The notes: generated by a model not told the origin, from the sequence alone. Shown: positions 37,863-46,917, counted from the first letter of the stretch. The stretch is DNA of 59,016 nucleotides from Nostoc sp. NMS4 (GCF_017115095.1 NZ_JABXKI010000113.1:1-59016), one strand, 5' to 3'. Numbers and translations: made by a program.

Positions 37863-38138
37863 GAAGTTAGTTTCACGACTTATCCAGAAAACTGCTTTCT
37901 CACCAAAAAAATATCTATGATACTTTTGAGAGTCCGCTACTATGGACAAAAGTTTGTCTAGATGACACAGGCGCGTTTTTATCGCGTCTGGTCATTTGCC
38001 AAAACTAAAAGAAGTAATCAAAGATATTTTAGTATCAACATTGGCAAGCCTTAATATGCTGCTGGAGTTGATATTAAGTAGCAAATTCCGACACCAACCC
38101 AGTTACAATCTGTAAAGAAACTGAAAAGGAACGACGGA

Positions 38139-39578
38139 ATGCGCGTTGCAATCGTAGGTGCGGGACTGGCTGGACTAGCAACCGCAGTAGATCTAGCTGA
38201 TGCTGGTTGTGAAATAGAGATTTTTGAGTCTCGTCCGTTTGTCGGTGGTAAAGTTGGCAGTTGGGTTGATGGAGATGGCAACCATCTAGAAATGGGGTTG
38301 CATGTATTTTTCGGGTGCTACTACCAACTATTTGACTTAATGAAAAAAGTGGGGGTGTTAGAAAACTTACGCCTCAAGGAACATACCCACACTTTTATTA
38401 ATAAAGGGGGGCGCACTGGTGCTTTAGATTTTCGCTTTATTACAGGTGCGCCTTTCAATGGGTTAAAGGCATTTTTCACGACTTCCCAACTATCGTTGCA
38501 GGATAAATTGCAAAATGCGATCGCATTGGGTACTAGTCCGATAGTTCGCGGATTGGTAGACTTTAATGGGGCGATGAAAACTATCCGCAATTTAGATAAA
38601 GTTAGCTTTGCCGATTGGTTCCGCAGTCATGGTGGAAGTAACGGCAGCATCAAGCGCTTATGGAACCCCATTGCTTACGCATTGGGATTTATTGATTGCG
38701 AAAATATGTCTGCCCGTTGTATGTTAACCATATTCCAGCTATTTGCAGTTAGAACTGAAGCTTCAGTTTTGCGAATGCTAGAAGGTTCTCCATCTGAATA
38801 TTTACACAAGCCGATTCTGGAATATCTGGAAGCTAGAGGCACTAAAATTTACACGCGCCGACAAGTTCGGGAAATTCAGTTTACTGAGTCAGCTGAAAAA
38901 ACCCGTGTCACTGGTATAGTAGTTGCCCAAGGTGATGCAGTAGAAACGATCGCTGCTGATGCTTATGTTTTTGCCTGTGATGTTCCAGGAATTCAACGCA
39001 TATTACCCCAGGAGTGGCGTAAGTGGTCAGAATTTGACAATATTTACAAACTGGATGCAGTACCAGTGGCTACAGTGCAGTTACGCTTTGATGGTTGGGT
39101 GACAGAACTGAACGATGGAGAGGAACGTAAACAGCTAAATCATGCGGCTGGAATCGATAATTTACTTTACACAGCCGATGCTGACTTTTCTTGTTTTGCC
39201 GATTTAGCGTTGACTAGCCCCGCTGATTATTATCGCCCAGGACAGGGATCTTTGTTACAGCTAGTGCTGACACCGGGAGATCCGTTTATTGGACAAAGTA
39301 ATGAAGCGATCGCACAGAATGTCCTCAAGCAAGTTCATGAACTCTTTCCCTCATCGCGGGAGCTAAATATGACTTGGTACAGTGTTGTAAAGCTTGCTCA
39401 GTCTCTCTACCGGGAAGCGCCAGGGATGGATGCATACCGTCCCAACCAAAAAACACCAGTAGATAATTTCTTCCTTGCAGGGAGTTATACTCAGCAAGAT
39501 TACATCGACAGTATGGAAGGTGCTACTATTTCTGGACGGCGGGCGGCAAAAGTGATTTTGGAAAGTTTGAAGAAATAA
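38139..39578 (+). CDS. crtQ: Zeta-carotene desaturase
   Basis: The FAD-binding N-terminus ([21 protein letters not shown]) and [13 protein letters not shown] are typical of CrtP/CrtQ/ZDS-type desaturases. [20 protein letters not shown] and the C-terminal [27 protein letters not shown] match ZDS. The enzyme converts zeta-carotene to lycopene isomers in the carotenoid pathway. It has 479 residues, a normal length. AAGGAACGACGG precedes the ATG. An SRPBCC gene follows 42 bases later on the same strand. Confidence 0.95.
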   Translation: MRVAIVGAGLAGLATAVDLADAGCEIEIFESRPFVGGKVGSWVDGDGNHLEMGLHVFFGCYYQLFDLMKKVGVLENLRLKEHTHTFINKGGRTGALDFRFITGAPFNGLKAFFTTSQLSLQDKLQNAIALGTSPIVRGLVDFNGAMKTIRNLDKVSFADWFRSHGGSNGSIKRLWNPIAYALGFIDCENMSARCMLTIFQLFAVRTEASVLRMLEGSPSEYLHKPILEYLEARGTKIYTRRQVREIQFTESAEKTRVTGIVVAQGDAVETIAADAYVFACDVPGIQRILPQEWRKWSEFDNIYKLDAVPVATVQLRFDGWVTELNDGEERKQLNHAAGIDNLLYTADADFSCFADLALTSPADYYRPGQGSLLQLVLTPGDPFIGQSNEAIAQNVLKQVHELFPSSRELNMTWYSVVKLAQSLYREAPGMDAYRPNQKTPVDNFFLAGSYTQQDYIDSMEGATISGRRAAKVILESLKK

Positions 39579-39620
39579 CGAACCGCCAAGGACGCAAAGA
39601 GCGCAAAGGAAGAAGTAGAG

Positions 39621-40064
39621 ATGCCAGACTGGTTAGAGCATACTGTGCAGGTAGAAGTAGAGGCTCCCATAGATTTAGTATGGAGCCTCTGGTCTGATTT
39701 AGAGCAAATGCCTCGGTGGATGAAGTGGATTGATTCAGTGAAAATTCCGCCAGATAATCCAGATATATCTCTTTGGAAATTAAAGACTGGCAGTCTAGAA
39801 TTTAATTGGCAATCCCGAATTCTCAAAGTTATTCCTAACCAAATTATTCAATGGGAATCGGTTGATGGTTTGCCGAATCAGGGAGCGATTCGCTTTTACG
39901 ATCGCGGCAATAGTAGCATTGTGAAAATGACTATTTCCTACGCTATCCCCGGCATTATTGGCAAAATTATGGATAACTTGTTTTTGGGAAGGATAGTTGA
40001 ATCAACGATTCAAGCTGATTTGGAAAGGTTTAAAGAATACGCGCTGAATGTTAAAGCTAATTGA
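39621..40064 (+). CDS. SRPBCC-family (START/cyclase-like) protein
   Basis: The opening HTVQVEVEAPIDLVWSLWSDLEQMPRWMKWIDSV and the closing helix (ESTIQADLERFKEYA) give a helix-grip fold with a hydrophobic ligand cavity. GAGGAAGAAG-like purines precede the ATG. Its close position after crtQ suggests co-transcription. A role in handling carotenoids or lipids is inference. Confidence 0.87.
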   Translation: MPDWLEHTVQVEVEAPIDLVWSLWSDLEQMPRWMKWIDSVKIPPDNPDISLWKLKTGSLEFNWQSRILKVIPNQIIQWESVDGLPNQGAIRFYDRGNSSIVKMTISYAIPGIIGKIMDNLFLGRIVESTIQADLERFKEYALNVKAN

Positions 40065-40157
40065 TATAGATAGCAAAACCAGGCAGTAGGAAACAAACTG
40101 TAAAAGTTTCTTGCTGTCTGATAGGAAAAATATGGATTTTTTAATTGCGTGTCTTTA

Positions 40158-40529
40158 TTACGAAGTAGAAGTTAGAGAGTGCTTTATCTTTTCTATAGCT
40201 TGATTCAATCCTTTTGTGTGAATCCAACCTACATAACCACCAAAAAGCATTTTGTTATTGCTGTCAGCTAAAAAGATATGCTTGACGTGAGCCGGATTAA
40301 TAAAAATTTTAATTACAGTACCATCTTTAAGAGTAAAAATAGGTGTTGCTCTTCTGAAATCTCTACTGTGGGCTTGAGTCATACCTGGGACATTGACCAA
40401 TATTTCAACAACTTTTTGAGCGATTTGAGAAATACTGGTAGCTATTTCTGCTTCAGTATTCCATTCTTCCAGCCAATCTATTCCTTTTTGACTTAAGCGA
40501 AAACCCTCTTCAAATAATCCTAATGGCAC
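40158..40529 (-). CDS. Hypothetical protein, GTG start
   Basis: I choose GTG (giving PLGLFEEGFRLSQKG) because GAGGT lies eight bases upstream; the frame continues further 31 codons but encodes poor, Ile/Asn-rich sequence. The 123-residue product has FTLKDGTVIKIFINPAHVKHIFLADSNNKMLFGGYVGWI, suggesting a small beta-rich fold. I do not recognise it. An 80-base segment upstream is duplicated upstream of the neighbouring hypothetical gene. Confidence 0.6.
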   Translation of the reverse strand: MPLGLFEEGFRLSQKGIDWLEEWNTEAEIATSISQIAQKVVEILVNVPGMTQAHSRDFRRATPIFTLKDGTVIKIFINPAHVKHIFLADSNNKMLFGGYVGWIHTKGLNQAIEKIKHSLTSTS

Positions 40530-40620
40530 TTTTATTACCTCATTTAAATATATATTTACAACAATCTGATTATTCACTAAACTATACAAATTCTTAAAAA
40601 TATAAAATAACCGTGATAAC

Positions 40621-40701
40621 ACGGAAAAATACTATTTAAACCAAAATAACCTGCGATCGCACAAATTGTGGAGTATTAGTCACTAGCTAGTAGTAGGTGC
40701 G
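40621..40701 (-). repeat. Upstream element, copy 1 (imperfect direct repeat)
   Basis: It shares AAAAATACTATTTAAACC and CGATCGC-CAAATTGT blocks with the segment at 41195-41273. It lies about 90 bases before the GTG start of a hypothetical gene, so it may be a shared promoter or leader. Confidence 0.6.
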
Positions 40702-40774
40702 ATCAGCTTGGGTTATAGCGTGGTTGTACCTTTGCTCAGTAAATGCAAACTTTAATTCTGAATAGTTTTAATGG

Positions 40775-41113
40775 TTAACACTTGGCTGGAAAACAGTGTT
40801 TACATTTATTGAGTGTATAATTTTCAATAAACTCATTGGTTTGATGGCAGTAGAGCGGGATTTCTGTACCGTCCTGACAATCGTGAATTGGGCTATCATC
40901 GTCTAAATTATAAATACCCCAGAACTCTTCCAAATTAGCGAATCTAAGATTATCGTGAGAACCAAAGAAATCACTTAGATCAACACGATGTAATTCCTTG
41001 CTTACTGGATTGAGTATATAGTTGTAGCCATCATTTACAAACTCTTGGTAGTGTTCTATGTTTCTTGATACTCTAAATCTACGTATAATTTTTGCAACTC
41101 TTGGATTTGACAT
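40775..41113 (-). CDS. Hypothetical protein with C-terminal cysteine cluster
   Basis: 112 residues: an N-terminal basic stretch (VAKIIRRFRVSRN), a middle part (YNYILNPVSKELHRVDLSDFF...NLEEFWGIYNL) and a C-terminal NKCKHCFPAKC cluster. Together with CQDG and YCHQ upstream this could bind zinc. I do not recognise the family. It sits between a hypothetical gene and a HicB gene, all on the minus strand. Confidence 0.65.
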   Translation of the reverse strand: MSNPRVAKIIRRFRVSRNIEHYQEFVNDGYNYILNPVSKELHRVDLSDFFGSHDNLRFANLEEFWGIYNLDDDSPIHDCQDGTEIPLYCHQTNEFIENYTLNKCKHCFPAKC

Positions 41114-41194
41114 ATTAACTATTGCCTGTTGTGAGGATAAGATTCCTAGTCCTTAAATATAAAAATTCTTTAAATGTAAAAAATCAGTAATAAT

Positions 41195-41273
41195 ACGTAA
41201 AAATACTATTTAAACCAAAATAAGCCCCGATCGCGCAAATTGTTAAGCATTAGTTACAACCTAGTAAAGTGCG
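41195..41273 (-). repeat. Upstream element, copy 2 (imperfect direct repeat)
   Basis: This is the partner of the segment at 40621-40701. It ends directly at the hicB stop codon and begins 82 bases before the ATG of the Cys-cluster gene. Confidence 0.6.
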
Positions 41274-41492
41274 TTAACGCACCCTATTTACTGTTGGTTC
41301 TGGAAGTGGATCACCCGTAGCTTCGTAAGCAATAATTAGAGACTCTAAGGCTTCAATTCCATTTGCCACAGCCAACTCGTAAGTATCCCCATGAGTTCGC
41401 CAGCGTTGTCCTGAAAAATCAGGGAATCCTACCAAAAAACAATTATCTTCTTCAGACCATTGAATAATCATTTGGTACTTCAGTTTACTCAT
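41274..41492 (-). CDS. hicB: HicB-type antitoxin, second locus
   Basis: The sequence YQMIIQWSEEDNCFLVGFPDFSGQRWRTHGDTYELAVANGIEALESLI is a typical HicB antitoxin domain and is complete at 72 residues. GAAGGGAAAGAAG precedes the ATG. The ancestral hicA stop would have overlapped its start. The toxin partner appears frameshifted, so this antitoxin may persist alone or act on other HicA proteins. Confidence 0.87.
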   Translation of the reverse strand: MSKLKYQMIIQWSEEDNCFLVGFPDFSGQRWRTHGDTYELAVANGIEALESLIIAYEATGDPLPEPTVNRVR

Positions 41493-41696
41493 CTTCTTTC
41501 CCTTCTACTTCCTCAATTGCCTGTTTTACTTCCTCCTCTTGATAGCGTTTAAAGCATTTGCTCCGTCTTTGCCTGAAATGGTTATTTTTCCACTATAGAG
41601 GGGATGCACCCAGTTAGTATGACTTCCTTTTCCTGGGACTTCTGTAAAACCTACTTGGGAAAGCATTTGCTTCAGTTCCCGGATTTTCTTTGGCAT
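41485..41696 (-). pseudogene. hicA: HicA-type toxin gene with C-terminal frameshift
   Basis: The start MPKKIRELKQMLSQVGF and catalytic region VPGKGSHTNWVHP are normal. After SGKDGANAL the current frame gives NAIKRRK and stops at 41526. In the next frame the expected HicA ending can be read (KRYQEEEVKQAIEEVEGKEDE), with a stop inside the hicB start (ATGAGTAA). Adding one A in GCTTTAAACGC joins them into a 70-residue HicA. The lesion removes the C-terminal helix, so activity is doubtful. Confidence 0.75.
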
Positions 41697-41793
41697 TAAT
41701 TTTATTAAAAAATGCGATCGCCGCACCAAGAAACAATGGGTCAAAGTTTCTTGCTGTCTATCCCAAAAATCTAATGATTGATTAGATTTTTGT

Positions 41794-42105
41794 TTATGCA
41801 TTGACTTGCTTGTACTCAGATAATATCCGGGGCGAAATAGTTGCCTGAATTTCTTCACCCATTTTTTCTTCAGCTAGTCTAAGCTCATAATTCTTTTGTA
41901 AATTCATCCACAACTCGGCACCAGTGCCAAACCATTGGCCTAATCGTAATGCTGCGTCAGCAGTAATTGCCCGTTCACCATTAATTATTTCAGTAATACG
42001 ATTTGTTGCTACATGAAGAATACGTGCTAACTCACTTGCGCTCATCTGCAATTCATGAAGCTCATCAGCAAGAATTTTTCCAGGATGGATAGGTGGCCGT
42101 GCCAT
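41794..42105 (-). CDS. higA: HigA-type antitoxin
   Basis: The sequence PPIHPGKILADELHELQMSASELARILHVATNRITEIINGERAITADAALRLGQWFGTG is the classic HigA/VapI XRE helix-turn-helix. It is 103 residues and complete. It represses the operon and binds HigB. Its HigB gene is only a fragment directly upstream, so it is now an orphan antitoxin or regulator. Confidence 0.9.
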   Translation of the reverse strand: MARPPIHPGKILADELHELQMSASELARILHVATNRITEIINGERAITADAALRLGQWFGTGAELWMNLQKNYELRLAEEKMGEEIQATISPRILSEYKQVNA

Positions 42106-42231
42106 GTTGTTATTCTTTAAGAATGATAGTCTGTAATTTCGATGTTGAAAGGTTTAGATTCTTCGTCTGGCCAATTGAAACAAATTCGCCATTGCGTAGC
42201 ATACCAATCCTTATTCAATAACAGGAGGGAC
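42106..42231 (-). pseudogene. higB: 3' fragment of a HigB toxin gene
   Basis: Upstream of higA one frame reads DWYATQWRICFNWPDEESKPFNIEITDYH in two blocks typical of a HigB C-terminus (QWRICFxW...IEITDYH). The N-terminal two thirds are missing and the stop expected after DYH is lost. The ferredoxin gene follows directly at the other side, so a deletion probably removed the rest. Confidence 0.65.
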
Positions 42232-42232
42232 A

Positions 42233-42469
42233 TTACCAAGTTGGGTCGCTAAACAAATTAATCGTCAATTCTTCGCGTGGTGGTACTCCGGTGATACAAG
42301 CGCGAACGATCTCTCCATCCTCTAATTCGACAGTGCAAGCGTGACAAGACCCCATTAGACAACCGGTGGGAATAAATACCCCAGCCCGGTTTGCTACATC
42401 TAAGAGGGCTTCTCCCACTTCGGCATCTACTGTGACATCATCTGGTAAAAAGCGGACACGAACAATCAT
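42233..42469 (-). CDS. [2Fe-2S] ferredoxin-like protein
   Basis: 78 residues with the plant-type cluster motif GCLMGSCHACTVELEDGEIVRAC spread as Cx5Cx2C...C, here written in two parts: GCLMGSCHAC and EIVRAC. It is shorter than photosynthetic PetF. It should be a soluble electron carrier; its partner enzyme is not evident. It lies downstream of cobQ with a TAATTCG repeat between them. Confidence 0.85.
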   Translation of the reverse strand: MIVRVRFLPDDVTVDAEVGEALLDVANRAGVFIPTGCLMGSCHACTVELEDGEIVRACITGVPPREELTINLFSDPTW

Positions 42470-42475
42470 CAGATA

Positions 42476-42512
42476 ATAATTCGTAATTCGTAATTCGTAA
42501 TTCGTAATTAAG
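42476..42512. repeat. TAATTCG STRR array
   Basis: Four to five direct copies of TAATTCG lie between cobQ and the ferredoxin gene. Single units recur near 20458 and 6108. Confidence 0.85.
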
Positions 42513-42541
42513 AGAGTCTCAAAGTGAGATCAGAGCCTAGT

Positions 42542-44026
42542 TTAAGACAAAAATAGACTTAAATCTAAATGGCTATCAACTTCAATGGCTAAAGAGTCCA
42601 AAATCTGCTCTCGCTGTTCCCGATAGTTAGCAACACCGGTGGGCAAAGATTTTAAACCTCTCTGTTGACGAAGGCGATTTAACCAAGCGCGTCGCCAAGG
42701 CCCATTATCAAAAAGCCCGTGGAGATAACTACCCCACACCGATTGACAACTATCCACTAACCCTAAATTAATATCGTCAAATAGGGCATGGTAGGATTGG
42801 GGATCTATACCTTGCTGTTCAATGCGCGATCGCCCTTGGTGGATTTCAAAGCCATTAACTGGCAAACCTTGTTGTGGATAATTTGAGCTAACTTGGCGCT
42901 GGCGAGCGATTTTTTGGCCTGTAATTACAGTTCTAATTGGTAAAAGATTTAACCCTTGAAATCTGCCAGCTTGTCCCTCTATCCCTTCTGGGTCAGCGAT
43001 GATTTGCCCAAGCATTTGATAGCCACCGCAGATACCTAAAACCGTTCCCCCAGAAGCAGCATAGTGTTGGATAGCTTCTGCCATGCCGCTTTTTTGCAGC
43101 AGTAGCAAGTCAGCAATTGTGGTCTTTGTACCTGGGATAATTACGGCATCAGGATGTCCCAAATCTTGCTTCGGGCTTAAGTATTTAACGGAAACTGTAC
43201 TTTCTGATTCCAGTGGGTCAAAGTCGGTAAAATTGGCAATTCTTGGTAAGCGGATGACGGCAATGTTGAGGTCAGTTTGGGGTTTATTCGACGACGATTG
43301 ACGTTCTAGCAGGTCTAGGGAGTCTTCTGCTGGAAACATTTCTTGCAAGTAAGGTATAACACCGATAACGGGGATCTTTGTGCGTTCTTCTAACCATTTG
43401 ATCCCCGGATCTAAGAGCGATCGCTGCCCTCGGAATTTATTAATTACTATACCCTTAATTAAGGCGCGTTCATCTGGTTCCAATAACTCTAGAGTGCCTA
43501 CCACATGGGCAAAAGCACCACCGCGATCGATATCAACTACTAACATGGTTGGCGCATTCAAATATTTTGCCACCCGCATATTAGTTAAGTCGCGGTGCTT
43601 GAGGTTAATTTCTGCTGGACTACCAGCACCTTCACAAACCACCATGTCAAATTCTGTTCCTAAATGCTGAAGCGATTCTTCAATCGTCCGCCACCCCAAT
43701 TCAAAATATTGCTCGTAGTAATCTGAGGCACTCACTTTACCTACAGACCTACCTTTGATAATTACTTGAGAAGTCATATCCCCTTGAGGTTTGAGTAAAA
43801 TTGGGTTCATTTCTACCCAAGGCACGACTCCCGCCGCCCAAGCTTGCACTGCTTGAGCATAGCCAATTTCTCCACCACTGGCAGTGACATAAGCATTTAA
43901 AGCCATATTTTGACCTTTAAAGGGAGCCACTCGCCAACCACGCCGCGACAGAATGCGGCAAATAGCTGTAGTTAAAAGTGATTTCCCTGCATGAGATGTT
44001 GTCCCCACTACCATAATTGATTTCAT
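42542..44026 (-). CDS. cobQ: Cobyric acid synthase
   Basis: The N-terminal BioD-like ATPase domain has VVGTTSHAGKSLLTTAICR. The C-terminal class I glutaminase domain has GICGGYQMLG with the nucleophilic Cys, and YLHGLFDN with the His. CobQ amidates four side chains of the corrin ring in B12 synthesis. ATG giving MKSIMVVGTTS is the family-like start; the frame extends four codons more. With cbtB elsewhere in the window this is the second cobalt/B12-linked gene. Confidence 0.95.
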   Translation of the reverse strand: MKSIMVVGTTSHAGKSLLTTAICRILSRRGWRVAPFKGQNMALNAYVTASGGEIGYAQAVQAWAAGVVPWVEMNPILLKPQGDMTSQVIIKGRSVGKVSASDYYEQYFELGWRTIEESLQHLGTEFDMVVCEGAGSPAEINLKHRDLTNMRVAKYLNAPTMLVVDIDRGGAFAHVVGTLELLEPDERALIKGIVINKFRGQRSLLDPGIKWLEERTKIPVIGVIPYLQEMFPAEDSLDLLERQSSSNKPQTDLNIAVIRLPRIANFTDFDPLESESTVSVKYLSPKQDLGHPDAVIIPGTKTTIADLLLLQKSGMAEAIQHYAASGGTVLGICGGYQMLGQIIADPEGIEGQAGRFQGLNLLPIRTVITGQKIARQRQVSSNYPQQGLPVNGFEIHQGRSRIEQQGIDPQSYHALFDDINLGLVDSCQSVWGSYLHGLFDNGPWRRAWLNRLRQQRGLKSLPTGVANYREQREQILDSLAIEVDSHLDLSLFLS

Positions 44027-44330
44027 AGTTGCTATCACTTAGTTTTTCAAGATACAGGATTAATTTTTAGGAGCGAACAGTTATATGACAATCCATTCAT
44101 CAGTTAAAAGGCAGGAGGCAGGGAGATAAGGGAGACAAGGGAGAGGGGGGAGACAAGGGAGAAAGATTGCTACCTTGTCCCCCTTGTCCCCCTTGTCCCC
44201 TTTGTTCTCTTCCCAATGCCCAATTCCGCATCACATAGATGGTTATGGTAAAGACTTCATGAATAGATGTGATGTTTCCGTGTATATTGTTCCCTTTGAT
44301 TCCCTAATCCTAACTCTTGGATTTTTTATT
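44027..44330. other. Gap with an inverted STRR pair
   Basis: No gene is present. At 44108-44205, GGGAGACAA units on one side and TTGTCCCCC units on the other are inverted and could pair into a long hairpin. Confidence 0.6.
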
Positions 44331-44735
44331 CTAAAAAGGTATCCGTAACCAACGAATCACAGCATCATAAAAACGATCGCGCCATGAAGGAGTCCGCCAA
44401 TTTTTTCCCTGGTACTGTTCGACTAACTGGCGACCCAAGGGAGTGAGGCGAAAACCATCTGTAATCCCCTGTCCATCGACTTCCCGACGCAATACACCTA
44501 CTTGAATCAGCCAGCCCAAGGCGTTATCACAGGCTAATTCTGATAAAGGGCGCTTAGTATAGCCCTGCTTGAGTCCATTTTCTAGGGCGATCGCAGTTAA
44601 TGACACGCTCTGGTGTCCCATCACTTCAAATAAAGATACATTAAAAGGCGAACACACTAGCGATCGCTCGGCTCTTTCTACTGTGCTTTGAGGATAGACA
44701 AAAATATTTGGGTTTTGGGAATCAACAGCAGCCAT
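44331..44735 (-). CDS. Conserved cyanobacterial protein, Npun_F0494-like, winged-helix appearance
   Basis: 134 residues. The phrases TVERAERSLVCSPFNVSLFEVMGHQSV, YTKRPLSELACDNALGWLIQVGVLRREVDGQG and FRLTPLGRQLVEQ resemble a winged-helix fold and match my memory of the Npun_F0494 family. Function is unknown. It lies between cobQ and prxQ without operon evidence. Confidence 0.7.
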   Translation of the reverse strand: MAAVDSQNPNIFVYPQSTVERAERSLVCSPFNVSLFEVMGHQSVSLTAIALENGLKQGYTKRPLSELACDNALGWLIQVGVLRREVDGQGITDGFRLTPLGRQLVEQYQGKNWRTPSWRDRFYDAVIRWLRIPF

Positions 44736-44929
44736 TGTGTATTGGTAGAAATTTTTCTTCTAACAAAGGTTAATTTAAGAATATATTTTTTCTTGTACCA
44801 AATACCGCATTAAACCAAAATTAGTTACCGAAAGTATATTTATCCTATTTTTTAGTAATTATATTTAAACATTATAAATTAATGTAAAATTTCAAGTGCA
44901 TCAACAATCTGAAACAGGAAAGGTTAATT

Positions 44930-45370
44930 ATGCCTCTAGCAGTTGGTACGGATGCACCTGCATTTACCGCCAAAGATACAAACGGCAACACAGTATCATT
45001 ATCTGATTTTGCCGGGAAGACAGTTGTTTTGTATTTTTACCCCAAAGATGACACACCGGGCTGCACCAAACAAGCCTGTAGTTTTCGGGATGCCCAGTCT
45101 CAATATCAAGGTAAAGATATTGTCATCTTGGGAGTTAGTGCAGATGATGAAGTCTCCCATCAGGCATTCACCCAAAAATATAATTTGAATTTTCCTCTAC
45201 TGGCTGACAGCGACAAATCCCTAATCAAAGCTTTCGATGTGGATGGCGGCGGTTATGCCAAGCGCGTCACCTACGTAATTGACCCCAGCGGCAAAATTAC
45301 CCATGTTGACAGTGCTGTAAATACCACCACCCATGCTAGCGATGTTTTAGCTGCACTTGGGCTGATCTGA
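44930..45370 (+). CDS. prxQ: Peroxiredoxin Q / BCP
   Basis: DDTPGCTKQACSFRD carries the peroxidatic Cys and a second Cys five residues later, the PrxQ arrangement. The thioredoxin-like fold continues with ILGVSADDEVSHQAFTQKYNLNFPLLAD and a conserved Arg in KRVTYVIDPSG. It reduces hydrogen peroxide and alkyl peroxides with thioredoxin as donor. AGGAAAGG precedes the ATG and a terminator follows the stop. Confidence 0.93.
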   Translation: MPLAVGTDAPAFTAKDTNGNTVSLSDFAGKTVVLYFYPKDDTPGCTKQACSFRDAQSQYQGKDIVILGVSADDEVSHQAFTQKYNLNFPLLADSDKSLIKAFDVDGGGYAKRVTYVIDPSGKITHVDSAVNTTTHASDVLAALGLI

Positions 45371-45400
45371 TTAATTCAGGATTTTATTAAATAGTCTTAG

Positions 45401-45434
45401 CCCCAAGCCTCTAAAGGTTTGGGGTTCTTTGTTT
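45401..45434 (+). terminator. Terminator after prxQ
   Basis: CCCCAAGCCT and AGGTTTGGGG pair around a short loop, then a T-rich tail. It sits between convergent genes and may serve both. Confidence 0.85.
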
Positions 45435-45437
45435 GAT

Positions 45438-45836
45438 TCAGTTACCTGATGGTGGTGTCAGCAATGGCGGCGTAACTGATGGTTGTGTAACCGTTGGCAA
45501 ACTGAGGGTTGGTTGCTGTTGTTGACCTCGAATTAATTTTTGTTGCCTTGCTTTAAAGGCTGCTGCTGCTGAGTTTAGTTCTTCGTTTTGTTGGTTAGAA
45601 TCCCAGTTGAGAGTCCCGAAATTTGCCCGATGAATCAGATCGAACATATTGAAATTGTCTGAGTTGGAACGGGCGAAAGGATCGGTGTTTTGGTCTGTTG
45701 TACTATTACTGGGGAAAGCATCAGTTGGGCTGGTGACTTGAGCCGAACTTGGTTGAGCCATGAGCAAGGAGGCAAAGCTAATTCCTGCTGCCGTAGCTAC
45801 AAAGAGTCTAGTAATTTGTAAAAATGGTTTTTTCAT
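45438..45836 (-). CDS. Small secreted protein with Pro/Gln-rich tail
   Basis: A signal peptide (cleavage near PSSAQ) is followed by a Ser/Asn/Asp-rich region, a short helix (NEELNSAAAAFKARQQKLI) and a tail of Gln and Pro-Thr repeats (QPSVTPPLLTPPSGN). It has 132 residues, no cysteines and no recognised family. Probably periplasmic. Confidence 0.7.
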   Translation of the reverse strand: MKKPFLQITRLFVATAAGISFASLLMAQPSSAQVTSPTDAFPSNSTTDQNTDPFARSNSDNFNMFDLIHRANFGTLNWDSNQQNEELNSAAAAFKARQQKLIRGQQQQPTLSLPTVTQPSVTPPLLTPPSGN

Positions 45837-45875
45837 GGGTTTTGACCCTACCTAAAATTTATCTATTTTATCTTT

Positions 45876-46763
45876 TTAAGCCAGAGTTCGCCGCAGCTGG
45901 GGTTGAATACTCACTAAGGCGACTAGGGCAAAGCCAAACAATACCAGCAATGCTCCTCCAAAGGTAACATCACCCCAAGGGGCCTGCATTACTACACTAC
46001 CTAGTCCCCAGCTACTATGGAAATAGAGATAGCGTATTGGTTCGATCGCATAACTGAGAGGATTTAGGGTAGCTACAACCTGCAACCACTGAGGCATGAA
46101 GGATAGAGGTGCTAAAGCTGTACTTGCAAACAATAATGGTAGGTTAGTGACGAAAATCACTGCAATCAATTCAATGTGTCCGGGTAGAGCGAAAGCTAAA
46201 CCGAGAGAGATGGCTGTTACACCCAAAGCTAAGAGTAAAACAATTAGTGCGATCGCACTTAAACCCGCTATATCTGGAAGTCCAGCGCCCAAGAATGCCG
46301 CCGCCACTACAATTACGGCAGCTTGCAGCAAACTTTGGCTGATGATAAAGATTGCCGAAGCAAAAACAATAGAAAATCGTGATGCTAAGGGTGCTACGAG
46401 TAAACGATTCAAAAAGCCGAACTCGCGGTCAAACATGACTGGTAAACCAGCATTCAGCGCCCCAGCAAAGGCTGTAAACACAATGATGCCAGCCGCCAAA
46501 AATTGGCAGTAATTTGTTGTATTGCCAAATATACCTTTGGGAGCATTTTGGAACAAAGCGCCAAATAGCACTAACCACATTACTGGCTGAATAATTCCAG
46601 CAACCAAAGATGAGGGACGGCGTTGCAACTGAATAAACAAGCGACGAGTTAAAGCCAACGTCTCTTGTATTAATTCACCGAAAAAGTTAGGTGCAGTATT
46701 AACATCTGCTTGCGGCGATGCTAATGGCTGCCAATTGATATCAGATTTAGGAGTAACACTCAT
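45876..46763 (-). CDS. ABC-2 type exporter permease
   Basis: Six hydrophobic segments and the ABC-2 pattern (FLNRLLVAPLASRFSIVFASAIFI, then PLLFASTALAPLSFMPQWLQVVATLNPLSYAIEPIRYL) identify a DrrB-type permease of 295 residues. It lies downstream of an ATPase gene of the matching DrrA type on the same strand. An STRR array of about 115 bases lies between them. Substrate unknown. Confidence 0.92.
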   Translation of the reverse strand: MSVTPKSDINWQPLASPQADVNTAPNFFGELIQETLALTRRLFIQLQRRPSSLVAGIIQPVMWLVLFGALFQNAPKGIFGNTTNYCQFLAAGIIVFTAFAGALNAGLPVMFDREFGFLNRLLVAPLASRFSIVFASAIFIISQSLLQAAVIVVAAAFLGAGLPDIAGLSAIALIVLLLALGVTAISLGLAFALPGHIELIAVIFVTNLPLLFASTALAPLSFMPQWLQVVATLNPLSYAIEPIRYLYFHSSWGLGSVVMQAPWGDVTFGGALLVLFGFALVALVSIQPQLRRTLA

Positions 46764-46799
46764 AGCAATTTTGGATTTTGGATTTTGAAATTTTAGATT

Positions 46800-46916
46800 G
46801 GGCGTTAGGAGTGCTGAGTGGGGAGTGCTGAGTGCTGAATTAGGAGTTAGGAGTTTTGTTTATCCCCTTGTCTCCCTTGTCTCCCTTGTCTCCCTTGTCT
46901 CCCTCATCCCCCATTC
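46800..46916. repeat. Compound STRR array within the ABC exporter operon
   Basis: GAGTGCTGA, AGGAGTT and TTGTCTCCC units appear in the same order as at 32924-33095. It separates the ATPase and permease genes. Confidence 0.87.
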
Positions 46917-46917
46917 C

